Origin: Pseudomonas lurida
GTDB lineage: Bacteria > Pseudomonadota > Gammaproteobacteria > Pseudomonadales > Pseudomonadaceae
Direction of reading: 5' to 3'
DNA length: 64,000 nucleotides
Assembly: GCF_013522705.1 (NCBI RefSeq)
Contig: NZ_JAAMRE010000001.1
Span: forward strand, 186,001 to 250,000
The notes below the pieces were generated by a model, which was not told where the DNA came from, made no database searches, and was given only the letters and a program-made list of their open reading frames with translations. A program made the position numbers and the translations under genes. This document shows positions 35,549-44,799 of this stretch, piece after piece; position 1 is the stretch's first letter; each line of letters opens with the position of its first letter.

Positions 35549-36277
35549 TTACAGCGCCAGGCCGACCAGCACGACGACTTCCAGCAGCTCCAGTAACGCG
35601 CCGGCGGTGTCGCCCGTGGTGCCGCCGAGGCGCCTGACCATCAACTGACGCAGCGCCACAAACCCGAGGGCGGCCAGCAGTACGGCAATTGCGCCGCTGA
35701 ACCCGCCGATCAGCACACAGGCCAGGCCGCTGAGGACCAGCACCAGTTGGCCGACAGCCCTCGGTAAATGCTCTGACAATGCCTGGCCTAATCCGCCGGC
35801 ACGCACATAACGCGTGGTCAGGAATAACGCGAGCATCGACGCCCGGCCAATCAGCGGCGCCAGAATCAATGCGACGGTATTGTGCTGTTCGATCAAGGCC
35901 ACCAGCGCAGCGAACTTGAGCAGCAGCACCAGGCCCAGCGTGACCACGGCAATCGGCCCGCTGCGCGGGTCCTTCATGATGGTGAGGGTGCGCTCGCGAT
36001 CGCCGAAGCCACCCAGCCAGGCATCGGCGCTGTCCGCCAGGCCGTCCAGGTGCAGGGCGCCGCTGAGCAGCACCCAGGCAGTCAGCAGCAGCGCCGCGTG
36101 CAGCAGCAACGGCGCGCCCGCCAATGCGCTGCTCAGCCCCCATAACAGCACACCGAACAACCCACCGACCACCGGGTAAAACAACAGCGAACGTCCCATT
36201 TCCTGGGGCTGCGGCATGCCTGGCAGGCGAATCGGCAGGCTGCTCAGAAACTGCAGGGCAATCCAGAACGGCGACAT
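35549..36277 (-). CDS. cobS: Adenosylcobinamide-GDP ribazoletransferase CobS (CobV)
   Basis: An inner-membrane enzyme (242 residues, several hydrophobic helices) that joins activated cobinamide and alpha-ribazole in the last assembly steps of adenosylcobalamin. The HLDGLADSADAWLGG motif with acidic residues for metal binding is the family signature. It is the last gene of the operon; its ATG is 2 bases after the phosphatase stop, with AAGGAGA inside the end of that gene. Called CobV in P. denitrificans/P. aeruginosa naming. Confidence 0.95.
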   Translation of the reverse strand: MSPFWIALQFLSSLPIRLPGMPQPQEMGRSLLFYPVVGGLFGVLLWGLSSALAGAPLLLHAALLLTAWVLLSGALHLDGLADSADAWLGGFGDRERTLTIMKDPRSGPIAVVTLGLVLLLKFAALVALIEQHNTVALILAPLIGRASMLALFLTTRYVRAGGLGQALSEHLPRAVGQLVLVLSGLACVLIGGFSGAIAVLLAALGFVALRQLMVRRLGGTTGDTAGALLELLEVVVLVGLAL

Positions 36278-36279
36278 CG

Positions 36280-36855
36280 TCAGTCTCCTTCGCGCAACAC
36301 GCCATCGGCCGCGACACGCAGGCTGAACAACCCACCGTGACCGACTTCGACATTCAGCAGGTGCTCACGGGGCAGGCCTCGTGCGCGCGCCAGCAGCAGA
36401 CGCATCACCCCGCCATGACTGATCAACAGGACGCGCTCACCGGCATACGCGCGATGCAGCCGTGCGACCGCGCCCAGAACCCGCCGGGAAAAATCCTCAA
36501 CCGCTTCACCCTCGGGCGGCGTGAAGCTGTATGGGTCGGCCCAGAACCGTCCGAGCCCGTCGGCATCGGTTTGCATCAGTGCGGCGGCACTCTGCCCTTC
36601 CCATGCGCCGAAGTGCAATTCCTGCAGGTCCTTTTCCAGACTCACGGGCACGTTGAGCCGGGCCCCCAGCTCGTCGGCAAACCGTGCGCAGCGTTGCAGG
36701 GGTGAACTGATCAACCGATCCCAGGGCCCCTGCTGCGCTACGGCGGCGCGCATCTGTGCCCAGCCGTTGGCGGTGAGTGCGTCGTCCAGGCTGCCACGCA
36801 GGCCGCCGCCCAGTTCGGTTTCACCGTGGCGCAGCAGGTCCAGTTGCAAGGTCAT
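36280..36855 (-). CDS. cobC: Alpha-ribazole phosphatase (histidine phosphatase family)
   Basis: A 191-residue phosphoglycerate-mutase-like phosphatase that would remove phosphate from alpha-ribazole 5'-phosphate or adenosylcobalamin 5'-phosphate. The catalytic RHGET motif is at residues 9-13 ([11 protein letters not shown]), and the second His is in [10 protein letters not shown]. The ATG at 36855 overlaps the TGA of cobT by four bases (ATGA), which is why this start is used rather than the longer open frame. Named cobC in Salmonella; Pseudomonas cobC often denotes the decarboxylase below. Confidence 0.88.
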   Translation of the reverse strand: MTLQLDLLRHGETELGGGLRGSLDDALTANGWAQMRAAVAQQGPWDRLISSPLQRCARFADELGARLNVPVSLEKDLQELHFGAWEGQSAAALMQTDADGLGRFWADPYSFTPPEGEAVEDFSRRVLGAVARLHRAYAGERVLLISHGGVMRLLLARARGLPREHLLNVEVGHGGLFSLRVAADGVLREGD

Positions 36856-37907
36856 GCGGGGCGATCCGCCACGGCGGCTTCGGCGAAGGTCGCCATCTGC
36901 CCGTGCAGTGCGCAGGCCAGGCGCAACAACGGCACCGCCAGTGCCGCGCCGCTGCCTTCGCCCAGGCGCAGGCCCATGTCCAGCAGCGGTTGCGCGTCCA
37001 ACTGTTGCAGCACATGGCGGTGGCCTGGCTCGGCGCCGCGATGGCCAAACAGCAGCCATGGGCGGCAGGCCGGATTCAAGCGCGTGGCCACCAGTGCGGC
37101 GACGCTGCAGATGAACCCGTCCACCAGCACGGCGATACCGGCCTGGGCACAGGCGAGATAAGCGCCCACCAACGCGGCGATTTCAAAGCCGCCGAGGTTG
37201 AACAGCGTCTGCAACACATCGCCGCGCTCGGCAGCATGCCGTGCCAACGCGCGTTCAATCACCGCTACCTTGTGACTGACGCCCTGGGCATTCAAGCCAG
37301 TGCCCGGCCCGGCCAGGTCGCTGACTCGGCAATCGAGCAAGGCACACGCCAGCGCGCTGGCCGCCGTGGTGTTGCCGATGCCCATTTCACCGCCGATAAA
37401 CAGTTGCGTGCCCAGTTCCAACGCGCGCCGTGCGCTGTCGCGTCCGGCCTGCAACGCCTGTTGGCCTTGGGCGGCGCTCATCGCCGGGGCATGCACGAAG
37501 TTGGCGGTACCCGCGCCGATATTCAGGTGACGTACGCCGGGCAGGTTCAGCGCGGGTGTCACCGTGCCCAGGTCGACCACCTCCAACCGTGCCTGCAGTT
37601 GCCGCGCCAATACGCTGATGGCTGCGCCGCCGCTGACAAAGTTGTGCAGCATTTGTGCGGTCACCGCCTGGGGAAACGCCGACACGCCCTCGGCTACCAC
37701 GCCGTGGTCGCCGGCAAAGATTGCGATCCACAGCTGATCCACCACCGGCTTGACCTGGCCTTGCAGGCCGGCCAATTGCACCGCCACCGCTTCGAGCTGG
37801 CCGAGAGAGCCGGCGGGCTTGGTCAATTGCTGCTGGCGTGCCAAGGCGTTTTCATACGCGATGGTGTCGACTGCCTTACAGGGATCCAGCCACCAGGTGT
37901 CAGTCAT
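36852..37907 (-). CDS. cobT: Nicotinate-nucleotide:dimethylbenzimidazole phosphoribosyltransferase CobT (CobU)
   Basis: Makes alpha-ribazole 5'-phosphate from dimethylbenzimidazole and nicotinate mononucleotide, 351 residues. Family motifs: [11 protein letters not shown] near the N-terminus, [22 protein letters not shown] and the C-terminal [14 protein letters not shown] with the catalytic Glu. The ATG at 37907 overlaps the preceding gene by ATGA; the longer frame upstream is not needed. It uses the product of bluB in the same operon. Confidence 0.96.
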   Translation of the reverse strand: MTDTWWLDPCKAVDTIAYENALARQQQLTKPAGSLGQLEAVAVQLAGLQGQVKPVVDQLWIAIFAGDHGVVAEGVSAFPQAVTAQMLHNFVSGGAAISVLARQLQARLEVVDLGTVTPALNLPGVRHLNIGAGTANFVHAPAMSAAQGQQALQAGRDSARRALELGTQLFIGGEMGIGNTTAASALACALLDCRVSDLAGPGTGLNAQGVSHKVAVIERALARHAAERGDVLQTLFNLGGFEIAALVGAYLACAQAGIAVLVDGFICSVAALVATRLNPACRPWLLFGHRGAEPGHRHVLQQLDAQPLLDMGLRLGEGSGAALAVPLLRLACALHGQMATFAEAAVADRPA

Positions 37908-38425
37908 AACGCAATACCTTTCAATGTCAGGGGCAGTCCGGCGACCGTCAGCACCACGCGCTGACACCGCTCGGCCAAGGCTTGATGCAGCCAACCGGCT
38001 TCATCCACGTAGCGGCGAGTCAATTCGCCCAGCGGCACGACACCCAGACCGGTCTCGTTGCTGACAAAAATAATCTCCCCCGGCAGCGTGGCCAGGGTTT
38101 CAAGCAAGTGGTCGCGTTCCAGCGCCAGGCGCTCGGAGTCTTCGAGCATCAGCAGGTTGGTCAGCCATAAGGTCAGGCAATCCACCAGCAGACAGCGGTC
38201 GGTGGCGGCATTCTCGCGCAGCACCCGCGACAGTTCGATCGGTTCTTCGATCAGGCCCCAGTGCGCCGGACGCCGCTGGCGATGCAAGGCCACCCGTGCG
38301 TTCATTTCGCCGTCCTGCGGTTGACTGGTGGCGATATAGATAACCGGCAACGCGCTGTCGGTGGCGAGCGTTTCCGCCAGGCGACTTTTGCCGGAGCGGG
38401 CGCCGCCGAGGATCAGTTGGTGCAT
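37904..38425 (-). CDS. cobU: Adenosylcobinamide kinase/guanylyltransferase CobU (CobP)
   Basis: A 173-residue bifunctional enzyme that phosphorylates adenosylcobinamide and transfers GMP to it. The P-loop GGARSGKS (7-14) and the motif [12 protein letters not shown] are diagnostic. ATG 38425 lies 10 bases inside the end of cobQ (13-base overlap). Called CobP in P. aeruginosa naming. Confidence 0.95.
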   Translation of the reverse strand: MHQLILGGARSGKSRLAETLATDSALPVIYIATSQPQDGEMNARVALHRQRRPAHWGLIEEPIELSRVLRENAATDRCLLVDCLTLWLTNLLMLEDSERLALERDHLLETLATLPGEIIFVSNETGLGVVPLGELTRRYVDEAGWLHQALAERCQRVVLTVAGLPLTLKGIAL

Positions 38426-39879
38426 GGGGCCACTCCACACAGGGTGCGCAATAAATCGGTATCCAAATGCTGCTCCACCAGATCCGCCAGGCGCTCGATA
38501 TCGCGCTCGCGCAGGGCGTGATAATCCACCGCCTGCACCTGCGCCAGCCCGGCCCAGCGCAGCAATGCGCCGCAAGCGGCCGGCGTTTCGAACAAGCCAT
38601 GCAGGTAGGTGCCGAGGATCTGCCCGTCGGCACTGCGTGCGCCATCCTGGCGACCGTCGTCCAGGCGCACGGCAGGGCTTGCCAGGGCTTCGCCGGACGT
38701 CACCCCGGCATGGATCTCATAACCGTTGACCTCGGCATCTTCCAGCAGCAAGCGCCCGCGCACGTTGCGCAACTGCTTGTCCTCTTCCAGGGTGGTGCTG
38801 AACGCCAGCAGCCCCAGGCCGGCGCTGGAACCGGGCGGCCCTTCCAGGCCCAGCGGGTCATGCACCTGCTCGCCGAGCATCTGCAGCCCGCCGCAGATGC
38901 CCAGCACCTTGCCGCCGTAGCGCAAGTGTCGCGCCACGGCATTGTCCCAGCCATTGGCGCGCAGGTAGGCGAGGTCGGCGCGCACGCTTTTGGAGCCCGG
39001 CAGGATGATCAGGTCGGCGGCCGGGATCGGTTGGCCAGGGCCGATAAATTGCAGGTCCACCTGGGGGTGCAGGCGCAGTGGGTCGAAATCGGTATGGTTG
39101 CTGATGCGCGGCAGCACCGGCACAACTACTTTGAGTACCTGGGCGGCCTTGTCGATCTGGCGCCGATCGATGCCGTCCTCGGCTTCCAGGTGCAGATCCA
39201 TTACATAGGGCAGGACGCCGACCACCGGTTTGCCGGTGTGCGCCTCCAGCCAGTCGAGGCCGGGCTGCAACAGTGCGATGTCGCCGCGAAAACGGTTGAT
39301 GATAAAGCCCTTGACCCGCGCCTGTTCGCTAAGCGAGAGCAATTGCAGGGTGCCCACCAGGTGCGCGAACACGCCGCCACGGTTGATATCGGCAATCAGC
39401 AGCACCGAGCAGTCCACCGCTTCGGCGAAACCCATGTTGGCGATGTCATTGGCGCGCAGGTTGATCTCCGCCGGGGAGCCCGCGCCCTCCACCATCACCA
39501 CCGGGTAAGCCGCGCTGAGTCGCGCGTGGGAGGCGAGTACGGCCTGCATGGCAATGGCTTTGTAATCGTGATAGGCCACGGCGTTCATGGTCGTGACGGC
39601 ACGGCCATGGATGATCACTTGAGAACCGGTATCGCTGTTGGGTTTGAGCAGCACCGGGTTCATGTCGGTGTGGGGCGCCAGGCGCGCGGCCTGGGCCTGC
39701 ACGGCCTGGGCGCGGCCGATCTCGCCGCCCTCGGCGGTTACGGCGCTGTTGAGCGCCATGTTCTGCGGTTTGAACGGGGCGACGGCGACGCCCTGGCGGA
39801 TCAGCCAGCGGCACAGCGCAGTCACCAGCGTGCTTTTGCCGGCGTCGGAGGTGGTGCCTTGCACCATCAGCGTACTCAT
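38413..39879 (-). CDS. cobQ: Cobyric acid synthase CobQ
   Basis: A glutamine-dependent amidotransferase that adds four amide groups to adenosylcobyrinate a,c-diamide. The ATP-binding domain starts [20 protein letters not shown], and the class I glutaminase-like domain contains the Cys nucleophile in [10 protein letters not shown] and a His near the end in YLHGLFE. Length 488 residues is normal. It shares ATGA with the decarboxylase gene upstream and overlaps cobU by 13 bases. Confidence 0.97.
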   Translation of the reverse strand: MSTLMVQGTTSDAGKSTLVTALCRWLIRQGVAVAPFKPQNMALNSAVTAEGGEIGRAQAVQAQAARLAPHTDMNPVLLKPNSDTGSQVIIHGRAVTTMNAVAYHDYKAIAMQAVLASHARLSAAYPVVMVEGAGSPAEINLRANDIANMGFAEAVDCSVLLIADINRGGVFAHLVGTLQLLSLSEQARVKGFIINRFRGDIALLQPGLDWLEAHTGKPVVGVLPYVMDLHLEAEDGIDRRQIDKAAQVLKVVVPVLPRISNHTDFDPLRLHPQVDLQFIGPGQPIPAADLIILPGSKSVRADLAYLRANGWDNAVARHLRYGGKVLGICGGLQMLGEQVHDPLGLEGPPGSSAGLGLLAFSTTLEEDKQLRNVRGRLLLEDAEVNGYEIHAGVTSGEALASPAVRLDDGRQDGARSADGQILGTYLHGLFETPAACGALLRWAGLAQVQAVDYHALRERDIERLADLVEQHLDTDLLRTLCGVAPCTN

Positions 39880-40865
39880 GGAAGGGCCTTGTAGGCAGCC
39901 AGGGCTTCATCGAGGCGCAGCCAGTCGGCCTCGGTGTCGGGCAGGCCGAAGCGCAAGCTGCTGTTGTGAACAAACAAGCGCAGCAGGATGCCGCGCTGGG
40001 CCATGAATTCATGCATGCGCTCGGCATGCGGGGTGATCAGCCACTGGAACAACGCGCAGCCGCCGTGGGGCTGGAACCCCTGTTGTTCAAGCAATGCGTA
40101 CAAGCGCTGGCCGGCCTCCAGGCAGCGCGCGCGCTGGCGTGCCTGCCCTTCTGTGTCGCGCAGGCAGGTTTGCCCCACCACCCGCGTAGGGCCGCTGACC
40201 GCCCATGGCCCGACCTGCTCGGCGAGCAACTTGAGCAACTTGCGCTCGGCCAGCACAAAGCCCAGTCGCACGCCGGCCAGGCCGAAGAATTTGCCGAACG
40301 AACGCAGCACGATCAAACCGACAAGATGGGTTTGACCGGCCAGGCTCAAGTGCGGCGTCACATCCATGAACGCTTCGTCCACCACCAGCCAACCACCACG
40401 CTGGGCCAGACGCGCGTGCCAATCCAACAGGCGTTGCGGGCTCAGGCTCAGGCCGGTGGGGTTGTTGGGGTTGACCACCACCAGCACATCGAGACCGTCG
40501 AGGAAAAAGTCGACTTCCTGCTCCTGCACCTCGCGCACCACGTAACCGGCGCGACGCCAGGCCTCAGCGTGTTCGGCGTAGCACGGCGACACCACCCCGA
40601 CCTTGCCGGCCCGGCGCAGACGCGGCAGCAACTGGATCGCCGCCTGGGAACCGGGCACCGGCAACAGGTGAGCCGCGCCGTAGTACGCGCTGGCGGCCTG
40701 CTCCAAACCATCGTCGGTTTCCGGCAGGCGTGCCCAGGCGCGCAGCGGGATTTCGGGGATCGGCCAGGGCCAGGGCGCGAGGCCGCTGGACAAGTCCAGC
40801 CAATTAGCCTCAGCGATCCCGTATTGAATGGATGCCTTACGCAGTCGACCGCCATGTTCAAGCAT
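39876..40865 (-). CDS. cobC: Threonine-phosphate decarboxylase (CobC / Salmonella CobD)
   Basis: A PLP enzyme (329 residues) that makes aminopropanol phosphate, the arm linking corrin ring and nucleotide loop. The PLP lysine is in [15 protein letters not shown], with cofactor-binding NPNNPTG and DEAFMD. In Pseudomonas naming this is cobC, in Salmonella cobD. It overlaps the cobD/cbiB gene by 8 bases and shares ATGA with cobQ. Confidence 0.93.
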   Translation of the reverse strand: MLEHGGRLRKASIQYGIAEANWLDLSSGLAPWPWPIPEIPLRAWARLPETDDGLEQAASAYYGAAHLLPVPGSQAAIQLLPRLRRAGKVGVVSPCYAEHAEAWRRAGYVVREVQEQEVDFFLDGLDVLVVVNPNNPTGLSLSPQRLLDWHARLAQRGGWLVVDEAFMDVTPHLSLAGQTHLVGLIVLRSFGKFFGLAGVRLGFVLAERKLLKLLAEQVGPWAVSGPTRVVGQTCLRDTEGQARQRARCLEAGQRLYALLEQQGFQPHGGCALFQWLITPHAERMHEFMAQRGILLRLFVHNSSLRFGLPDTEADWLRLDEALAAYKALP

Positions 40866-41766
40866 AGAATTGCGCCCCCGCGCATAGGATCAGCAGCCAC
40901 AACCATACGCCGCGCTGCACCAGTTGCCAGCCCCGCTCGATGGCGTCGGCGTCCGCTGCCGGGCCTTCGCCCAGTGGCGGGCGTTGGTGCAGTTGGCCGT
41001 GATAAATCGCTGCACCGCCCAACTCGACGCCCAATGCACCGGCGCCTGCCGCCATCACCGGGCCGGCGTTGGGGCTGTCCCAGGTCGGGCCCTGGGTGCG
41101 CCAGCATTTGAGCGCCAGACCGGTTTTGCCGAGCACGGCGTAGGTCAACGCCACCAGGCGTGCCGGAATATAATTGAGCACGTCGTCGATTTTTGCCGCC
41201 GCCCAGCCGAACCGTTCGAAGCGTTCGTTGCGATAGCCCCACATGGCATCCAGGGTGTTGCTCAGTCGGTACAGCACCACGCCAGGCACCCCGGCCACCA
41301 CAAACCAGAACAGTGCGGCAAATACGGCATCGCTGCCGTTTTCGAGTACCGACTCGGTAGCGGCGCGGGCCACTTCGGTGCTGTCCAGTTCGCTGGTCTG
41401 GCGGCTGACCAGATAACTCACACGCGTGCGCGCTTCTGCCAGGTCATCGCTGCGCAGCGCCTGGGCCACGGGCAGCACATGCTCGCCCAGGCTGCGCATG
41501 CCGAGGGCGCAGTACAGCGCGAGGATCTCCAGCACCCAACCGATATAAGGCGCCCACGACAACGCCGTGGCCAGCAGGGTCAGCGGCACCACCACGATCA
41601 CCCAGGCGGTGACCCCATGGCTGCGCCAGCCGCGCCCGCCGCTGTTGAAACGCTGCTCGATGCGCCCGGCAAAATTGCCGAACGCCACCAGCGGATGCCA
41701 ACGCCTGGGCTCGCCCAACAGCGCATCCAACGCCACGGCGGCGACACACAGCAAAGCCACACTCAT
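40858..41766 (-). CDS. cobD: Adenosylcobinamide-phosphate synthase CobD/CbiB
   Basis: A 302-residue inner-membrane enzyme that attaches the aminopropanol phosphate arm to adenosylcobyric acid. The signature [18 protein letters not shown] is at the N-terminus, with [12 protein letters not shown] later and about four to five hydrophobic helices. The start ATG 41766 overlaps bluB by ATGA; a longer upstream frame exists but is not needed. Named cbiB in Salmonella. Confidence 0.94.
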   Translation of the reverse strand: MSVALLCVAAVALDALLGEPRRWHPLVAFGNFAGRIEQRFNSGGRGWRSHGVTAWVIVVVPLTLLATALSWAPYIGWVLEILALYCALGMRSLGEHVLPVAQALRSDDLAEARTRVSYLVSRQTSELDSTEVARAATESVLENGSDAVFAALFWFVVAGVPGVVLYRLSNTLDAMWGYRNERFERFGWAAAKIDDVLNYIPARLVALTYAVLGKTGLALKCWRTQGPTWDSPNAGPVMAAGAGALGVELGGAAIYHGQLHQRPPLGEGPAADADAIERGWQLVQRGVWLWLLILCAGAQFYA

Positions 41767-42413
41767 CGACTCACTCCCCACGTATTTTCATACAACATGT
41801 CACTCAGCGGTCGAGGCTCGGCCCAGCCTTCGAGCTGCAACATCGGTGCCGGGTAAAACTCGGCCACCGGGCCCAGGCATAACACCGCAAGCGGCTTGGC
41901 ACCGGCGGGCAGCCCCAAAAGATCCGCCAGGGCCTGGGGCTCGAACAACGAGACCCAGCCCATGCCCAGCCCTTCGACGCGGGCCGCCAGCCACAGGTTC
42001 TGGATCGCACAGGACAGGGAAGCCATGTCCATTTCCGGCAAGGTCCGGCGACCGAAGATATGCCGCTCACGATCCTCCATCAGCGCCGCTACCAGGACTT
42101 CGGCGCAGTCGTGGATGCCTTCGACCTTGAGCTGCATGAACTCGTCAGAACGCTCGCCGAGCGCTTCGGCGGTGCGCACGCGTTCTTCCTCCACCAATTG
42201 TTGAATCTGCCCACGCAACACGCGGTCGCTGATGCGGATAAAACGCCACGGCTGCATCAGGCCGACACTCGGCGCCTGGTGCGCGGCCTGGAGCAGGCGC
42301 TGCAGCAATTGGGGAGCGACGGTGCCACCGGTGAAGTGGCGCATGTCGCGGCGCTCAGCGATGGCGCGGTAGACGGCGTCGCGGTCGGCCTGGGGGAAAG
42401 CGTTGTCGGTCAT
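41763..42413 (-). CDS. bluB: 5,6-dimethylbenzimidazole synthase BluB
   Basis: A 216-residue flavin-destructase of the nitroreductase fold that breaks down reduced FMN with oxygen to make the lower ligand of cobalamin. RRDMRHF near residue 18 and the segment [15 protein letters not shown] bind the flavin. Its presence implies an aerobic route to dimethylbenzimidazole. The ATG overlaps the cobB stop (ATGA), and there is no proper ribosome-binding site because the sequence upstream is a REP element. Confidence 0.95.
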   Translation of the reverse strand: MTDNAFPQADRDAVYRAIAERRDMRHFTGGTVAPQLLQRLLQAAHQAPSVGLMQPWRFIRISDRVLRGQIQQLVEEERVRTAEALGERSDEFMQLKVEGIHDCAEVLVAALMEDRERHIFGRRTLPEMDMASLSCAIQNLWLAARVEGLGMGWVSLFEPQALADLLGLPAGAKPLAVLCLGPVAEFYPAPMLQLEGWAEPRPLSDMLYENTWGVSR

Positions 42414-43759
42414 GACCCTATCGGGGGCAAGCCCCCTCCCACAGTGGAGGGGGTTTCAGCCAGGTCCGGGGCAAACAAGGCGGCGACCGCCGTCGGATTC
42501 GACGGGAAATAGAAGTGTACGTAAGAGGCAGTCATCCGCCCCTGTCGGAAGACTGCCTCGGCACCGCGCCCACCATTCGGGCTTTGGCCACGGGCAATCG
42601 GCTGCCACTCCGTGCTGGTCAGGGAATGATGGTAGGTATGGCCACGCAGTACGCCTTCGGGCAATTCGACGCTTTGCAGGGCCAGGGCGGCGAGTTTTTT
42701 CTGCATGACGGCATCGCCCTGCAGCAGGCCGACCAGTTCGGCTCGATTGCCGTCGACATCGGTGAGCGAGTCCAGCAGATACAACATGCCGCCGCACTCG
42801 GCGAGCAACGGTTTGCCGGCCGCGTGGTGGGCGCGGATCGCGGCCAGCATCGGGGTGTTTTGCGCCAGGGCCTGATGATGCAGCTCCGGGTAACCGCCGG
42901 GCAGGTAGAGACTGTCGGCGTCGGGCAGTGCGCGGTCGTGGATCGGCGAGAAGAAGTGCAACTCGGCGCCCATCGCCCGTAGGAGGTCGAGGCTGGCGCC
43001 GTAGGTAAACGCGAAAGCTTCGTCGCGGGCCACGGCGATGCGCACACCGGCCAGCAACGGCTCGGCTTCCACGATCGTCGGCGCGGCGAAAGTGACCGGC
43101 GGCGGCACCGCGACTTCGCAACTGCTGCCCAGGGCTTGGGCGGCGGCGTCCAGGCGCAGGTCGAGGTCATTCAGTTCGCTGGCCTGCACCAGCCCCAGGT
43201 GACGGCTGGGCAGCTCGATCCCGGTTTCGCGGGACAGCGCGCCGTACCAGCGCAGGCCTTCGGTAAGGCTGCCTTCGAGCAGTTGCGCATGGCGCAGGGT
43301 GCCGACACGGTTGGCCAGCACCCCGGCGAACGGCAGGTCCGGCTGGTAGCGCGCCAGGCCCAGGGCCAGGGCGCCGAAGGTCTGGGCCATGGCGGTGCCG
43401 TCGATCACACCCAGCACCGGCACGCCGAAATGCCGGGCCAGGTCGGCGCTCGAAGGTGTGCCGTCGAACAGGCCCATCACGCCTTCGATCAGGATCAAGT
43501 CGGCCTCGCCGGCGGCTTCCCACAGCAGACGGCGACTTTCCTGCTCGCCCACCATCCACATGTCCAATTGGTACACCGGCGCACCGCTGGCGCGCTCGTG
43601 GATCATCGGGTCCAGGAAGTCCGGGCCGCATTTGAACACGCGCACCTTGCGCCCCAGGTTGCGATGCAAACGGGCCAGCGCGGCGGTGACCGTGGTTTTG
43701 CCCTGGCCGGACGCCGGTGCGGCGATCAGAACCGCCGGGCAATGACGGGGCTGATTCAA
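42410..43759 (-). CDS. cobB: Cobyrinate a,c-diamide synthase CobB with REP-derived C-terminus
   Basis: A glutamine-dependent amidotransferase for carboxyl groups a and c of hydrogenobyrinate. The P-loop is ASGQGKTTVTAALAR near the N-terminus; the glutaminase domain has the Cys nucleophile in LLAECGGMLYL. The start is TTG at 43759, since TTGA overlaps the cobO stop exactly as the ATGA overlaps elsewhere in the operon and the protein begins (L)NQPRHCPAVLIAAP. The last part (TPSTVGGGLPPI) is a translation of a REP sequence, so the 449-residue protein is about 15 longer than the usual size of about 430-435. Confidence 0.93.
   Translation of the reverse strand: MNQPRHCPAVLIAAPASGQGKTTVTAALARLHRNLGRKVRVFKCGPDFLDPMIHERASGAPVYQLDMWMVGEQESRRLLWEAAGEADLILIEGVMGLFDGTPSSADLARHFGVPVLGVIDGTAMAQTFGALALGLARYQPDLPFAGVLANRVGTLRHAQLLEGSLTEGLRWYGALSRETGIELPSRHLGLVQASELNDLDLRLDAAAQALGSSCEVAVPPPVTFAAPTIVEAEPLLAGVRIAVARDEAFAFTYGASLDLLRAMGAELHFFSPIHDRALPDADSLYLPGGYPELHHQALAQNTPMLAAIRAHHAAGKPLLAECGGMLYLLDSLTDVDGNRAELVGLLQGDAVMQKKLAALALQSVELPEGVLRGHTYHHSLTSTEWQPIARGQSPNGGRGAEAVFRQGRMTASYVHFYFPSNPTAVAALFAPDLAETPSTVGGGLPPIGS
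42418..42456. repeat. Degraded REP/REPIN inside the end of cobB
   Basis: CTATCGGGGGCAAGCCCCCT and the following CCACAGTGGAGGGGG match the REP family at 14192-14249, but the second arm has lost most of its sequence. CCCCCTCCCAC pairs with GTGG-AGGGGG. It is read in frame as the C-terminus of CobB and lies 5 bases from the bluB start, so it is in the middle of the cob mRNA. Confidence 0.85.
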
Positions 43760-44367
43760 AGTTCGACGCCTTTCTGTGCCTTGATACCGGCCTGGAAGGC
43801 ATGTTTGAGCATGCCCATTTCGGTGACGGTGTCGCCCATCTCGATCATTTCGGGCTTGGCGCCACGGCCGGTGACCACCACGTGCTGCATCGGAGGGCGG
43901 GCTTGCAGGTCGCTGAGCACTTGGTCCAGGTCGAGATAACCGTGCTTGAGGGCGATGTTCAGTTCGTCCAGCACCACCAGGCCGATGGCAGGGTCTTGCA
44001 GCATCGCGCGGGACACGGCCCAAGCGGCCTCGGCGGCGGCGATGTCGCGTTGGCGGTCCTGGGTTTCCCAGGTGAAGCCTTCGCCCATGACGTGAAAGCG
44101 CACTTGTTCAGGGAAGCGTCGGAAGAACAACTCTTCGCCTGTGCTGTGGCGGCCCTTGATGAACTGCACCACGCCGCATTGCATACCGTGGCCCATGGCC
44201 CGGGCCAGCATGCCGAAGGCCGAGCTGCTCTTGCCTTTGCCATTGCCGGTCAGTACCAGCAGCAAACCGCACTGATTAGGGGAATTGGCGATGCGCTCGT
44301 CGATCACGGCTTTTTTGCGCAGCATGCGCGCCAGGTGGCGTTCGTCGCGGTCGGGGGAATCGGTCAT
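43756..44367 (-). CDS. cobO: Cob(I)yrinic acid a,c-diamide adenosyltransferase CobO
   Basis: A 203-residue ATP:corrinoid adenosyltransferase of the BtuR/CobO type, which attaches the 5'-deoxyadenosyl ligand. The P-loop is LTGNGKGKSSSAFG, followed by VVQFIKG and the VVLDELNIAL Walker B. ATG 44367 follows GGAGAG; the frame is open further upstream but into the riboswitch region. It is the first gene of the ten-gene operon and lies 93 bases from the riboswitch. Confidence 0.96.
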   Translation of the reverse strand: MTDSPDRDERHLARMLRKKAVIDERIANSPNQCGLLLVLTGNGKGKSSSAFGMLARAMGHGMQCGVVQFIKGRHSTGEELFFRRFPEQVRFHVMGEGFTWETQDRQRDIAAAEAAWAVSRAMLQDPAIGLVVLDELNIALKHGYLDLDQVLSDLQARPPMQHVVVTGRGAKPEMIEMGDTVTEMGMLKHAFQAGIKAQKGVEL

Positions 44368-44459
44368 GGCAGCTCTCCGTTGGGGCTGGACAAAAACGGC
44401 GGGCAGGAAAAAACACAATCAGACAGCCAAGCATCGCCCACCGTGATGCTGTTGAATGG

Positions 44460-44690
44460 TCCAGGCCGGTCTCCGGGCTCATAAGTGGCCGTACCCTGGC
44501 GAACCAGGAGCGGACCCACGCTGCGCCTTCCCATATCGCATGCGATACAGTGGCCAAAGGCAGCGTCTTGACTCATTTACCGTTGCGGGGGCAGCGCCGG
44601 AATTGCGGCAGCACTGTGTCTAAGTGCGCTCACTCACCGGCTTCCCTGTTTCACTCCGTCGACCCTTGGGTCACAGAGCACCTGAAACAA
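44460..44690 (-). ncRNA. Adenosylcobalamin riboswitch
   Basis: Reading the minus strand, the conserved elements of the cobalamin riboswitch occur in order: GTGAAACAGGGAAGCCGGTG (44654-44635), CCCCGCAACGGTAA (44590-44577), the B12 box halves GCCACTGT (44554-44547) and GGGAAGGC (44532-44525), and GAGCCCGGAGACCGGCC (44480-44464). It precedes cobO and would shut the operon when cobalamin is plentiful. The expression platform is the remaining stretch to the cobO ribosome-binding site; no clear terminator is seen in it, so control of translation is the more likely mode. Confidence 0.95.
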
Positions 44691-44697
44691 GCCGCGA

Positions 44698-44726
44698 AGG
44701 TTAGTGGGTTGGGGGTGGAGCGTCAA
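44698..44726 (-). promoter_or_regulatory. Probable promoter of the cob operon
   Basis: On the minus strand TTGACG (44726-44721), 17 bases, then TAACCT (44703-44698). The start of the transcript would fall at about 44691, just before the first riboswitch helix. The -10 box is weak (3 of 6). Confidence 0.45.
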
Positions 44727-44799
44727 TTAAAGCCGGCCTTGTACTTGAACCATCGCACCCGCGCCCTCCTCTATCCCTACAGGTATTAAGGAGAACACC

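Noticed and set aside
38467..39894. 475-codon plus-strand frame opposite cobQ
   Set aside because: cobQ is unmistakable and linked by overlaps to both neighbours; the plus frame is a shadow.
44520..44560. Palindrome ATCGCATGCGAT as a protein operator
   Set aside because: It lies between the two halves of the B12 box and is simply a helix of the riboswitch.
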